Assembly: GCA_936440205.1 (NCBI GenBank)
Contig: OW387133.1
Location: 65,286,374-65,350,373 of the forward strand
From: Lepidonotus clava
Taxonomy: Eukaryota; Annelida; Polychaeta; Phyllodocida; Polynoidae
Length of the DNA: 64,000 nucleotides
Reading direction: 5' to 3'
This document shows positions 50,167 through 63,700 of the stretch, piece after piece; the stretch's first letter is position 1, and every line of letters begins with the position of its first letter. Below the pieces are notes generated by a model that saw only the letters and a program-made list of their open reading frames with translations, was not told where the DNA came from and made no database searches. The translations under genes were made by a program, and so were the position numbers.

Positions 50167-53100
50167 GAACCAGGTGTCGTCTTAATGACTACTTATAGCA
50201 GTATGCGAAACCGATATCTACTTTGCAATAGTGCAGGGAACTCTAGAAGGACTTATGTCTGCCCTGAATAGCATTATATTCCTATGTCTATGGGACCAAC
50301 CAAACATCAGGTGTCGGGATGGATAAACCAGATCATTCACGACTGGAAGTATCTTGATCTGTTTTCCGGAGGCTAAATGGCCTTCTTGGATGATTTATGG
50401 CACGAAATTTTGAACGGATTTTTTTTAGAAGCTACTAGTGTACCTTGAAATGATAACAGTTTCGAAGATAAAATAGCCAATTTTTGTGGTTTTTTAAAGT
50501 TTCGATGGTATAAAAAATGTCGATTTTCGTTAGAGCAGACACGTAATCAATTAACTTTGATTTGACAATTGACTCAAGAGTTAGCCTTGGCAGAAAATGA
50601 TGGGGCCCACAAAAAGAAGTGCACCATATGTCAATAATTTCAATTACATGTAGGTCTTTTTCTTGGTTACGGTAATACCATTTATCAATACCTTACTAGC
50701 ACATCACGTTCCATTAAGAACAAACAAAATGATATTGATAGTTTCCTTTATTTTATAATTGTAAATGTACACTAAAGGCGTTAGTACATTATAGTTGATA
50801 GTAAACGACTGAACACATTAGGCCACAAATTCCATCAATGTTCTGAAATGTCCAAGCCCACATATGAGTTATGGATTAGGCAACAATTCGGCTGTCGATT
50901 TGTATATTCAAAAGGGCAAGTTCACCTTACAATGCCCATAATTTATGATGTAGTACAGCAAATAGCGATACGAATTTTCCAGAACATGTCCTTGAAGAAC
51001 AATATGCACGAATTTAATTAAAGGTATTAATTGATACAACTATTTTTAAACTATATACATTGTAGTTTACATTAAATATGCCTTATTTAAACAATGTTTA
51101 TTCGATTTAACTTAATAATTTGAAATATTTCAAACAGGTTCGCTATAATTTAAGTTTATCCCACAATATATTTTGAAAAGAATTCCGTGTCAAGTTATAC
51201 ATGAAACCTCCATCCGTAAATCTACAAAAATTCTGATATCTTTGAAATATGAGCAAAACGCAGTTTTTCCAGACTATTTTCAAACGTTATATAATAATAA
51301 AGATACGTCTGAGTGAAATGAAATGTCGGTAAACGCTCACACCTTACACGTAGTATATGAGATTCCAGTTCGCTATTTAGAAGACGAAGAGAATGTTGCA
51401 TCGTTTTATAGTGTACAGAAGTGGTTGTAATGATTTAATTGGACTACCGATTACAAATCTATTTAGATAATTTATAACAGACTATGTGTTTCTTTCTATA
51501 ATATAACAAGAATAAGTGCATAGTACTCCTCTGTTCAAGGAAATCATTTAAAAAAAATCAGTTACATGTGTTGAGATTGATTATCTACTGGAGCAAGGGG
51601 GGGTTCAAAAAGTTTAGATACCGGAGGTCTATTAAGTAAGCAAGATTAGCTGCCACTTCTAAACAGAATATTTATGAAAATTGATTTTTGAAATAATTGT
51701 ATACTTTTTTATACCAAGGAAAAAGAACTGCAGTCCAAATGTTCAAAAGTAAAAGGTGGCCTTTTCTGAAAAAGCACACCAATACACTATTCCTTGAAAT
51801 GTATACCTCTTCAACTATTCTATGGTCATAAAATACAAAGACATACGATGACATTATTGCGCACTTTTTGGTTATGAAAGTAGGTATTTTCTGTTATACT
51901 AGAGTTTCTTTAGGTTTATAGAAATAAGGAACATTAAGAAGAAAGTGAATGAATAGGTTTGTCAGGTTTCTTCACAAGAACATGCTAGCGGCAGATCCCA
52001 ACGTAGCGAGGAATATTGGCAATCTAGTTGCCAATCAACATACATAAATTGGATGAAATACATTCATGACGAGCATATCATGCTGACCATGTATTTCATA
52101 TGAAAATCAAACTCCTCGTCTTTTATTCATAGACAATAGTCAACAAATACAATATCCGTAATTAAAAGAATACAGGTGGGTGAAATCTTAAGGTTAAACA
52201 ATATTCAGTGAATAACTCACAGTACAAATGAAACATATATTTTCGTTTTCAGCCGTGATTTTCCAATATGGCCCTTTACCATCAATAATCCTTTCACCGA
52301 CCTACCTTAAGCTTTCTTTATGCAGAATCACAAGTGGTTACATATAACATTTGGCGCATGAGATTCAAATCAAGCTTCTTGTGAACCGTTTAAGGAAATG
52401 GATACCCGTTCAGCGTATGATATTATACACTTTGGGAAGTTTAAATCACAATTTGCTGGGTGGGATTATAATCTTCTATAAAAACAATTTGTAATTAATT
52501 CACAGAAGACATTCATATGTACAAAAAAAATACACTCTATAAAATGTTATATAGACTTGCCTATATGAACCTTATTAAATTATCAAATACTATACATAAC
52601 TATGATTACTAATACTTATAGAAATAACCTTCAAAGCATTTGTGAGACTCGGTGCCTGTCGGAAATATGGAGACGGTCACATAAAGCCGAAACATGAGCG
52701 TGCTAGAAGTGTTACTTCCATAAAACACAGGGCATAAAGCCGAGAATACTCCCCATGGTCGAGGTGAACCGCGTCCATTTGCTAACCTTATTTCAAAATG
52801 ACAGGATCCCCCCCCCCCCCCCCGTCCTCTACCCCCGCCCCAACAAAAAAAATAATCGTATAATCAAAGAATGGATATGCAATTACCTTAGAGAACGTGT
52901 TAGTACAAGTGCCTGTTAAGCACCCTAAAGAGGTAGCATCTCTAAAAATCCTTTGTTCGAAACACTTCATTGTGAAATCTACCTATTTCTACAACCGGTG
53001 GGCCAGATTGACAAAAAAAGACGTTGTGTGTCAGTGTGTTGAGCATTGGCTCGTATGGGGAAGTACGTACGTACTCCGAGCATTAGAAAAAAAACTACCG

Positions 53101-53985
53101 TTCTTAGCTTTCTTTGAGATTGTTTTCTGAAAAGGTAACATGATAGAAAAACAGTACATATTCATAAATATTAGAGCAGAATTCCTTTGAATGCATAGGA
53201 TCAGATACTGCTTATATCATTTCATAATTACATGCAATGATTGTAGCTATATCAATATGTAATTATTATTTAAAAGCGTAACAGAAATTAGATTAACAAT
53301 AATGATATATCTTGCAATGTTCTTTGGGTATATATAATTATTATCACAAAATTAAATAGACACGTTTCATATGGTAATAAAATGAGTTAATCCATAACAA
53401 ATACAATTCACCCTCAATCATTTGTTTAATACCAGGACCATATACCTGATACTGTAAATAACATCAACAACAAAATAAATAATGATGCATGAATACAACA
53501 CATTCTTTTACGATGCAATGCGGCAGCGAACCGATATATAAACTCAGTTAATGTTATGTACACGTTTATGACTTGCGCAGGAGATCCACTTCGTGATATA
53601 ACTCTCTGAATCAACTTATTTTACATTTTTTCTATTTATCTCTACTCTGCTAATTTCATGTAAAAGCTATGACCATTACTACTCTAGAAATTAATCAGTC
53701 ACATATCTTAAACAATATACATCACAGGATTATTTCCTATCGGGCGGCATAATTTAGCGTCCGAAAATTAGTATGTTAATAAATTGTATAGATATATAAG
53801 GCGAGAATTATAGTTTGAGGCGTAGATTCCCGCACCAGACTATCGGTGGAGGTCACATGACGAAGACCCGTGGAGCGCAGACACACGTTATATTTTTTCT
53901 GCACGATGCCTTGAAAGTATCATCAGATCATACTTAGTCCCGACTTTCAGTGTCACTGAGGGTGTTTCCCTCACCTTATTGTGTT
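50167..53985. other. Intergenic AT-rich DNA downstream of AREL1
   Basis: A C-tract lies at 52808-52822. Nothing else is supported. The AREL1 3' UTR should occupy the right end of this stretch. Confidence 0.5.
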
Positions 53986-56900
53986 TTATATCATGCCAAA
54001 GCCCTGGTTGCCCTCGGTAATGGCTATCAGGAGGCTCTGGTGAAGGTCGTCCAACGAGTCATAGTCCGGCAGTGAGAGCTGGTTGAAACTGAAATAATAT
54101 ACTTGATTGAAGGCACGTGATCAAAATATATACAAAATATGCTGAATAAACGAACAGAAAGTGATAAATAAACGTATTGGATATTAAATCCTAAAAATGA
54201 TCAATGCAGAAATTGTATTAAAAAAGATTGATCTTAACAATACTTAGTATTTCAATGTATATTTCAAAATTGATATACCAATCTAAAACAGTTGAAGGCT
54301 TGCGTCAGCAACCCATTAAAGATTTTTCAAACACAAAAAATAGTCAAGAAAGCAAATTATTTTTGTATAAATGTACGACATGACCAAATTGTATAAATGT
54401 ACGACATGACCAAATTGTTAGCAAACGATACCGCAACTTCACACAATATGGTGTGACTATATTGACATATCAATTACGGATATATCTGAACCTAAACATA
54501 TAAAGCTATTTATCTACCATGTGTGAGCGGTGGGCAGCGTTCCGAACGTTGGGGCAGCAGTGATCTGAAACTTAGGGTTAAGCTCGGAGAAGCCTCCAGG
54601 GGGCAGCTGGGAGCAGCCGGTGGTGAACTGGAGGAGGCGCGCCATCTCCTCCCGGGTAAAGCCCGAGACGATGGTCCAGAACCATTCTACCACCTGAAAA
54701 ATGCCAAGTAATGATATCTGAAGTTCCTTTGTGATTTGTAAGAATTCTCCTTCTATTAGTTTAATTACAATTATTTTTTTAACAATATTTTTCCAATGTT
54801 GTTGCATTCAGAATGGCTCTGCTAAGTATGGATTATTTATGTATAACATATTTTACAATTGGTTTTTATTTTTGGGGGTGATGTTGACATGTCACTACAA
54901 ATACCAGGCCCCAACTGCCTCAGGTTTAAATCCGCGGTAGCATCCATACAGTGTACATCAGCCTCGTATTACCAGCATATTTGACTATTAACCAGAACGT
55001 CATCCTCACCTTGTGGAACTCGGGCGTGGAGCCGGCTATGATGTGGTGCTCCTTGAAGTCGGTGATGCTGAAGTTGCCCGTACCGCACATGAGCAGCTCC
55101 AGCTCGTTCTCGTCAAAGATGCTGAGCAGGTTGTCGGGGATCAGCTCGTTGAGGCCCTTCAGGAAGGAATCGATTTCCTCCCGCACGCTGCTCGACAGTC
55201 GGAATTGGGCCATTGCGTCCAGGTAGCGCAGTTTGTTTCGGTTGGTCACAGGGGTTTTGGCACCATTTGGTACGTATTCAACCACCTTAAAAATAGACGT
55301 TTATCTTAAATCAATTTTTAACCCTGAATGTATAAGAGATGTTTTTTTCCTCAAATGCACTGCTTATCATAAAGCATCATGCGACGGAATTTCCATTCAA
55401 TAACTATTTGCCATAAATCTTTTGATATTTAAAAATACCCATCAAATTATACAATGCTTGATTGGGGTTTCATTCAGTATACACGTACGGCATGCATATT
55501 AATGTTTATCCACCGGTTGTTTCAGAAAATTGTCTGTACCATTAGAAGTTTATGTAACAAAATCCCTTCTTAAAACCTACCTTATCGAGTTTGCCGTCTT
55601 TGTACTCCTCCTCGGCAAAGGTCAGGTCCATATCCTCCACGTCGTTCTGTTCGATATATGTGATCTTGGTGACGTACAGCTCCGGGTCATCCTGCTCAAA
55701 GTACTATAACGCAGAAAGAAGATGGCGTAACTATACAGAGTGGGTCTGAACAGTGTATTTAGACCAGCGAAACCAAATAACGAAATTAAATTCACATGCG
55801 TTTTTGTTATGTCAACGACAGTAAAACACATGATGAGAGTCAAGTGGTTTTTTTTCTAATATCTACAAGTATTGTCACCATCAGTTTATAAGAATGTATA
55901 ATGACTATTAACGGGATGATTTCTGTGAAGAAGACGCCACAGAAATATACCCTTTTGCCTGTAAGACGTTTTTTTTTGTTGTTTTTTTTGGAGGGGGGGG
56001 GGGGGGAGAGATGGGTATGATATCAACGATAGTACAAAGGATTTTTTGATGATATCCATAATTTTCTTGTTTAAGATCAAACAAATATACTGTAAAGAAA
56101 CAACCACACTAATTCCCCTCCTAATAAAAAGGGTGGCGAATTCAACGTCCCGGATGTGTTAGCCTGTTCCCCCTAATTTCTATTTGATCTCTGTTGTTGG
56201 CTCCCGACCAGCGAAACATTAAAGTACCCGGATTGAAGACTATAATAGGAACCGGAAATAGCTCCATCTTGAACAGAGTACAGCTGGTGGACGACGGATA
56301 ATGCGTATTCCGGAGGAGCCAGCCCTGAGAAAGTGCATACCTCAGCCCTGATAATGCATACCTCAGAGCCTCCCGCAATATTGCAACATAAACAAACTTG
56401 AATTTTTTGATAGAATACAATATTACTAAATACTGAATATGCCACAGAATGAATCATTGGTTGAAGATATAGATTGAGACAGTCAATACATTTTCTTGAC
56501 TCTTTTTTACCATGAAAAGTGTGTGATTACACAGACTGACAGTGGTTGTTCAGACCCAACTTTTTCCCCATCAAAATATTTTGTCTGACACTTTTCTCGT
56601 CTACATGAATTTTCCCATATAAAATGGTAAAAATGTATGGAGTTGACCTAGAAATATTCCGTGAGCAAGTTGAATTGAATAAAAATTTGGTAGACTATAA
56701 TGTGAAATAACCGTGAATTTTCGTAACTGGCTTTTGAAAATTGGCTCTGGAACTAGCAGTATCGGGGCTGAGGTATGCACTTTCCGGGGGCTGGCTCCAG
56801 AATATGCATTATCAGTCCACCAGCTAAGATTGAATGAACATTATCACTGTACTTTTTATTGAAATGAGAATGGCGAGATCATAGGTATAGAATCTGGAAA

Positions 56901-59647
56901 AAAAGTTAGATTGAATTGAAAAGCTGCGTTTTTAATTAAATTTTCCCAGAAAGCCTAGAGGCGAAGCCTCTTGTACATGTATAAACTGGTTACCTTGTAA
57001 TTGACTCTGAGGCCGATGAGCTGGGCCAGGAAGGAGCGGGTGAACCTGGCCTTGACCAGTTGGCGGTAACTGCCCCCCAGCGCCGACTCGTACAGACATT
57101 TACCAACAATCTTCCCGGCAAATTCGTACAGCTTCGTCTTTAGGTGGGCCGGGCGGTTGGGATTTGGGTGGGCCTGACGAAAAGTTAACAATACAATACA
57201 ATACAATCTGTATTCACATCCCATTTCTGAGCAAAGGAAAAGAATCAGGTATAGCCGATAGATACAAGGCATCACTGATCACAAAATAAGAGAGATGGTT
57301 TGCTATGTTCACTAGAGACTAAAATAATTACTAAACTAGTTTACAAAATGGACGGTAGTAAACTCTAAGTACAGTAGCCACCAGGTGGCAGCACCTTACA
57401 TTTGTGCCATTTATGCTAATACAATACAGTACCAATTTCATTCACGGATGTAGCTGAAAGCTACATAGCATCACTGATGTACATCTAGAAAGCTGACTAG
57501 TGTTTATGAAAAATAAGAAGATAGAACACTGTATGTGTTAACTGTTACTGCACTGCCAGCTATATCTATTCACTCTTTTAGCACCAGATAGCTGAGTGAC
57601 TAGTTTTGACCTGTGCTTCTGACTAGCATAATTAATAGATTTTGTTAAGGCTGAGGGTGCGTGGTTTTCAGAATAAGACTTGTTTGCTTCATCGGGCTAA
57701 TGGCAGTTGCATTTGTTTGTGATCCAGGAATGACCTGTAGTGACCTTCTGCTTCTCTTATTTATTTGTTCTTTTAGAAGTGGTTTGCGTGATTGTAACTT
57801 GCACTTCAGATGTCTTTTTGGTATCACTACTTTTGACTGCTCTTGGGCCCTATTTGCTGTAGTCACTGCCTCATTTACTGGTCCTTTAGGTTTGTTTTTT
57901 ACCTTTTTACCTTTCTTTTTATATCCGTTGCTCCCAGAAGGTGCCTTTATCTTATCGTCTCTAAATTTATCCATAATAATGCCACAAAATGTGGCTAGAC
58001 GTGAAAGGACCTCAGGGTCTTGAGTTTTGAAAAGGGTTTCCATTGACAGTGTGTTAGGATTTCTGAGATATTGTTCTTCAATATAAGTGGGCCTTTCTAT
58101 CTCTAGGGCTTTACAGTGAAAAAGGTAGTGAAACTCATCCCCAATAGACTTGTCATCACAAAGATTACAAAATCTCTCAGCTTTTGTTGTCTTGTTGTAC
58201 CTGCCAGCTACTATTGGCATTTCATAGTTGTTACATCTGAACCTACATATCTTTACAGTTTCCTTATAATCAAGTAATGTGAGATATTTTTCAAACTCTA
58301 GGTTATCCTTAAAAATTCTGTAATTGGTACAGTGACCTGATTCCATTACTTCTTTATGCCACTCTTGGTTCTCGATTGCAGAAACTCTGTCCTTGAATAT
58401 GGCCTTGATATACACAGGGTTTATGATGTCAGGGGGAATGTCAAGGATGTATCCCATACCACATTCATTTAGGGTTAGAGAGATTGATGTCCACCATGGT
58501 GAGGTGGCAGTAACATTTGTTTGTCTATGTTTAACAATTTGGAAGAGGATAAAAGATATTTTGCTTGACTTTCCCCCACCAACCTAGACCAGAAGTTAAT
58601 CATGTGTTGCTTGATTGTACACTGCAGTCTTGGTCTGCCAAGTTCCCCACGCGCTACAGAACGTTTCACATGGGTTAATTGTCTTTTCTCCTTTAATATA
58701 TGGTTATCATCGTCGCACTACTTTATGATGTAATTAGTAGTTCTGAAGTAATGAAATGCAGTGGGGTAAAGGCTTGTGACTGTTTTTCATCAGTGCACTT
58801 TTCTCTGAAACGGTTTAGAATAGACGGCGCAACATATCCCGATTTCATTGCACAATTTCAATACAAAAGCAATTCATACATGTCGTTCTATTTTCAATTT
58901 AAAGTTTGTTAACAATCCAGGTAAAACAAATCACCCTATACCACATCTCCTTCTGTAAAACAAATCATCCTATACCACATCTCCTTCTCAAAATTCCAAA
59001 AAGGTTTTCTCACCAAAGACTGGTTATCCGACTTGAACCAGCGGAAGAGCCCAGAGCAGTTGGGATCAAATAACTCCGTACACAGCACCTCGAACCACTC
59101 CCGGCGGACGCCGCCCCAGTCTAACCCTAAAAGGACAACCACAGGACAGTTACAATCAAACAGGGTTTCTCAAAGAAAACAAATGCTTCAGATGGGAGGG
59201 GTAATAGAGATGTACAATAGGCCAGAATATATTTATTTTAATATATTTGTCTAATATCCACAATATCATGCACACTGATGTGTGCAGCTTGGGATGAAGC
59301 CCTATCAGATGATATGTTTTTTGCCGAACCTTAAACCTACCGCATGGGTTATGTTCTAAGATTTTAAAAAGCTAGAAGACGGACATTACTGTCCGAAACA
59401 TATTGATATTTACTTTAATTAATGAACGTTTATGAAACTCTTTCACTTAATGAGTTTTCGTGTAGGTTCTTGCTGGTAAATACCAACTGGGAGGCAACAA
59501 ATGGCAATGTCTTTTTACAATTTGGGGTTATTATTACAATTGTCCCCGAACTACGCGAATGATTTACTTACCTTCTTCACCCTGAAAGACTATTTCAAAA
59601 TTCTTGCACCAATCTGACGTCGAGAAGTTTTTAGTTGCCTTAGTGCT
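53986..59647 (-). CDS. AREL1: AREL1-type HECT E3 ubiquitin ligase, last seven exons
   Basis: Minus-strand exons are 59647-59572, 59126-59014, 57173-56994, 55703-55581, 55285-55010, 54693-54518 and 54088-53986. All phases agree, giving 348 residues to the stop. This is the whole HECT domain of AREL1 (human 823 residues), which ubiquitinates inhibitor-of-apoptosis antagonists. Matches include TKATKNFSTSDWCKNFEIVF, WGGVRREWFEVLC, AHPNPNRPAHL, FAGKIVGKCLYES, RARFTRSFLAQ-like KARFTRSFLAQ, DENELELLMCGTG, ARLLQFTTGCSQLPPGGF and LPTAHTCFNQL. The catalytic Cys is 34 residues from the end, as in human Cys790; its codon TG|T is split by the last intron. The tail ends GNQGFGMI. Exons for the N-terminal filamin-like part lie to the right, beyond or behind the LTR element. 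Introns hold a foldback element and a LINE fragment. Confidence 0.95.
54363..54414 (+). repeat. 26-base tandem duplication in the last AREL1 intron
   Basis: Two identical adjacent copies of a unit that starts TTGTATAAATGTACGACATG lie about 100 bases inside the acceptor-distal part of the last intron. Confidence 0.9.
56282..56825. mobile_element. Foldback element with ~68-base inverted ends in an AREL1 intron
   Basis: The left end reads AGCTGGTGGAC, then GGATAATGCGTATTC, GGAGCCAGCCC and AAAGTGCATACCTCAGCCC. The right end gives the same order in reverse complement with a few substitutions and gaps. An extra copy of ATAATGCATACCTCAG follows the left arm at 56350. No coding capacity is present; family unknown. 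Confidence 0.65.
57375..57393 (+). promoter_or_regulatory. Full CTCF consensus match in an AREL1 intron
   Basis: TAGCCACCAGGTGGCAGCA fits all 19 positions of the degenerate CTCF consensus YDRCCASYAGRKGGCRSYV. CTCF is conserved across bilaterians and shapes chromatin loops. Binding here is inference. Confidence 0.5.
57645..58669 (-). mobile_element. LINE 3' coding remnant in an AREL1 intron
   Basis: Minus-strand frames encode the end of a LINE ORF2. First comes GELGRPRLQCTIKQHMINFW with SRLVGE (58669-58475). After a frameshift near 58470 the same protein continues LNECGMGYILDIPPD, VKICRFRCNNYEMPIVAGRY, ERFCNLCDDKSIGDEFHYLF and HC, a cysteine/histidine cluster typical of the C-terminus of CR1/Nimb-like elements in marine invertebrates. 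A long basic tail with KKKGKKVKNKPKG follows to a stop at 57645. It is 5'-truncated and broken once within the visible part. Confidence 0.8.
58921..58988 (+). repeat. 34-base tandem duplication beside an AREL1 exon
   Basis: Two adjacent 34-base copies differ at one position. They lie 25 bases from the donor side of the AREL1 exon 59126-59014, inside the intron. Confidence 0.9.
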
Positions 59648-60746
59648 CTAGGGAAATAGAAAATAACAAGCTATCATAAACATGTTTCTATCTAGATTCT
59701 TAGCATTGTGTCAATGCAGATGCATAAAGAATACTGGATATGGCTACAGTAAGTAAATTCCTAGGCAAATATAAAAGGGCCAGCGAAATTTTAATTTTGT
59801 AAAATTCTCGTCTTATACAATAGATATGATGCTTAAATATGAGTACAAAACAATTTTATAATTAAAAATTAGTATATTGCATAGAAAAATGTGTCTATAG
59901 ATCAGATCACTCATTGAATCCCCTGCCCACCTGACAAAGGATGTCTGTGTGTGACGTCACACAAAATGACAGTTATATTCAAATTTCAAAATTCCATAAA
60001 ATTTATATTTTTTCACATATTCTTTTCTAAATATATTAATTTGGTAATTTGAAATCATGTACTAATGGCTTAGTACTTTTAATATATTGTCATGATATAT
60101 AATCCAACAAGGATCAGGCTTAGCAAGTCTACTTCTAGTCTACTTCTAGGAGAAATATCTTACGCTCCTAGCGCCACCTGTTAACCAGTATAAAAGGCGC
60201 TGCAAGGTAGGGAGCGAGCAGTTAGTTAGTTGGTTAGAAGTTAGTAGTCACTTAGTTTAGTGAGAACATCAGCTAAACATGTTTAGCCAAGGAGTTATAC
60301 CTGGAGTAAGTACATCGACTCCGTGTAGCAGACTGGAGTTTACCAATACCCACTACCTCGGACATAGGATTGTGTTAGAGCTGAATACTAGAATGGTCTA
60401 GAAGGTGTTGGAGCAACTCGTGTTCTAAATGTGGTTGATTGCTGATAGGAGATGGGAGGTGGACTGATGAAGACTTATACATGGTGGCTTTGACTTGGGA
60501 TGAGATGTTTACTGAATAAAAACCCTTTCATATTAAGAAGCTCCCTCATCGTTCATTTCTTTTGAACTATTGGGAAGTGAATGGACAAACTTTAAACGCA
60601 GTCTGAATTACTCAGGCATTCTGGAAAAGCAACTCATGAAGACTTGGATATACACGAATCTTACGCAGTCTTAAATCTAACATTAACAATAGTTCATTTG
60701 GTGGAGATTACCCGAAACATGACTTGTGCCGTTTTGCTCATCCTTG

Positions 60747-63700
60747 ATGTCAGCCACCGGTGATTTTGAGGCTTCCTCTAACCCCAAGCCTCAATCTTTG
60801 CGGCCCGCAGGACACGATGTGTCAACATCATATACAGGGAATGTGGAAAACCGCCACCTGGTAGGTAATCCCTTAGACGGGGAGGCACAGAGACAGGAGG
60901 TCGCAGCCAGACCCAAGCAGCTCTGCCCCGAAGGTGCACAAAATTACCAAACCCGTGGCAAAGGTAAACCATTTCCCTGGCACCTAGGGTCCAAGGATAG
61001 GCCGGTTCTTGACGAAGGACTTGAAACCCTAACACACTCGGGACGAGTTGAAGGGAAGAACCGTCTCACGGAATATCAGCAATATTGGAACCCAGGGTAC
61101 GTACCACCTACGGACCACGAAACTGGTACTAGCTCTCGCTCCACCTGTGAATCTGATGTGAACAATCCGTGGTGTAACCAAAGTGTTCCTTATCGTTTAC
61201 TACCCGCAGCGGGAGGTGAAGGCGAACAGGAAGTTTCCAATGGAGATAACCTATTTTCTTCAGGAAACCTAAAACAACGACAAAACACCGCGGATAACTC
61301 CAGCCCATCAGGGGGAAAACGCCCCGAAAATCCGGTAATCCTACCTGATGGGAGCTCTCTCACCTATCCATTACCCCAACGACTTGAGTTTATCAGTCAC
61401 CCACTGGTAACACCAACTCACCCCAACCCGGGGGCGTCCATTCCTTATTCCACTGTAGCTAAAGGAAAAACAGTGGGAGGGGATAGGGGAGTGGGAAGGG
61501 AAGCAGAGGGAAGCAGCGAGAAAGTAGGCAATTTACAACCCTATCGATTAACTTACGGTGTAGAAACGAACTTAGACCAAGCTGGTAAAAGAGCGGAAGC
61601 TCAGGCCTTTGATCCAGCCGAAATATTAAAGCAGTGGGCAGACTCAAGCCCCGAAAAGCACATAGATTTAGAGAGGCTAAGCGATCAGGATAGTGAAGAA
61701 AATGTAACGCTTAAAGCACAAGATTTTAACACTCTAACTCATGAATTGTATGAAGAATACGAGGACGAGTACGAGGAAGAAAATAGCGAGACAGAACAAG
61801 CAGCCGCAAATGTCAGAGGGGGTAGTCCTGATAGAAAATTAGCTAGAGAAGATAAATCAACCTCGTCTTCATACGAACTTATTACCGAGGATGTTTTAGA
61901 CACAGGTAAGAAAGCTAAACTAGAGAGTGAGGACGAAATTAGTGTAGAGGAAATACCTGTGAAAGAACAGTGGGACGATCACGATATACAAAACCTCCAC
62001 GAAAATAATATGGCGGAAGGAGGCGTTCCTTTGATGGATCTAGTAGAAGAAAGAGAGGATAGAGATCAACGCCAGCAACCCGATGAAGGGGGAGCTGGGG
62101 GTGTAGATCTGGGGGCATGGCATCCTAACCGTGGGATGGACCCTGGGGGACCCCAACAAAACAATGGGAATGGCCAGATCCTAATCCAGCAGCCGGACCG
62201 AGGCGTGCAGGCAGGACTTATTCCTCCTCTTAATCAACAGGCCCAAGGAGGCCAAGGTAATCAGGCCAATCCTCCCCTTAATCAACAAGTTCAAGGGGGC
62301 CAGAACGATCAGGCCAACCCCCAAGGACTTATTCCTCCTCTTAATCAGCAGGTCCAGGGAGGCCAGGATAATCAGGCCAACCCACAAGGGCCTAACCCTC
62401 CTCAAAACCTTCTTAACAACCCTCCTCAAGACCTTCTTAACAACCCTCCTCAAAACCTTCTTAACAACCCTCCTCAAAACCTTCTTAACAACCCTCCTCA
62501 AAACCTTCTCAACAACCCTCCCCAAAACCTTATTAATAATCCCCCTCCGAATCAGCCCAATCTGGGGATAAACCCTGGGGGACTCCAGCAACCCGGTGCA
62601 GGGGGAAATGGTGGTGCGAATCCGGGAATACAGCAGCCTAATCCTGGGGTAAACCTTGGGGGACTGCAACAAAATGATGGGGGAGGCCAACCAGGCCAAC
62701 AGCCCGGCCGGGCCGTGCCAGCAGGAGGTGGGGTCGATCAAAACCTGCTCCCTCACCTATTGCAGGCGATGGCACTCGCAGCCAATCTTAACGCAGGCCG
62801 AGGAAGAGCGGATAACCAGCAGGGTCAGCAAGCCCCAGCAGGCCAGAATAATCAAGCAAATCCACCAGGACCCAATAACCCTCCCCCGAACCAGAACAAC
62901 AATCCTTTCCTTAACCAACTCAACAAACCCCCAAGCCCACCGAATCCTCCACCGCCCGGACCACCAGGTCCGCCGGGCCCACCAGGTCAGAACAACCCTC
63001 CAAACCCACCGAATCAACCAAATATTTGGGAAATTCTACCACAGTTGGGTCTGGCACTGGGGCAAACACCAGCGCCAGTGCGTGAAACGACTCACAGTGG
63101 TCACCAAAGGGGACATAACATTAGGTTACCGTGGTTTAGTGGAAAAGAAGACGAGCAAATAGAAAAGTATTTCAGGGAATTAAAACGACTGAAAGCTATC
63201 TATGACTGGTCGGACGCCCATCTCCTGAATATGGCGCTGTTAGGCCTAAAAGGAAGGGCCGACGACTGGGCAGGAGCGTTAGCTGAAAGTGAGAAAGACT
63301 CATTTGAGAAGCTAGAAGCCCAAATGACCAAGATCTTCGGTGATCGAAGAGCTAAGTGGCAGAAACACGCAGAGTTCTGTGGCCTTAAACAAGGAAAAGA
63401 CCAGAGCGTGATCGAATTTGCAGGTGTTCTGAAACAAAAGCAAGTTAAAGCAGAGGCGAGTGAAAGCATGATGTTAGCTGTGTTTTTAGAAGGATTAAAA
63501 CAGGGCGTAGCCAGGCAAGTAGCTATACTGGACCCTAAGTCGTTCACCGAAGCGGTGGATTGTGCAACGAGGCTAGAATCGTTGGACAAAGGCAAAGGGG
63601 GAACTAAAATATCTAATGCAGTGAGCGAACTGGCTGGAAGCCAAGAATCAGAGGAGACCGCGGCCCTAAACTCCATCTCCGAACGATTTGGAGTGGTGCT

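Noticed and set aside
56142-56457. Overlapping minus-strand frames with YALSGLRYALS
   Set aside because: They arise from the arm repeats of the foldback element.
57661-58023. 120-codon + strand hydrophobic frame suggesting a membrane protein
   Set aside because: Antisense of the basic LINE tail; Lys-rich codons read as Phe/Leu.
62181-62756. 191-codon minus-strand frame with repeated KVLRRVV
   Set aside because: Reverse strand of the 24-base repeats in the gag frame.
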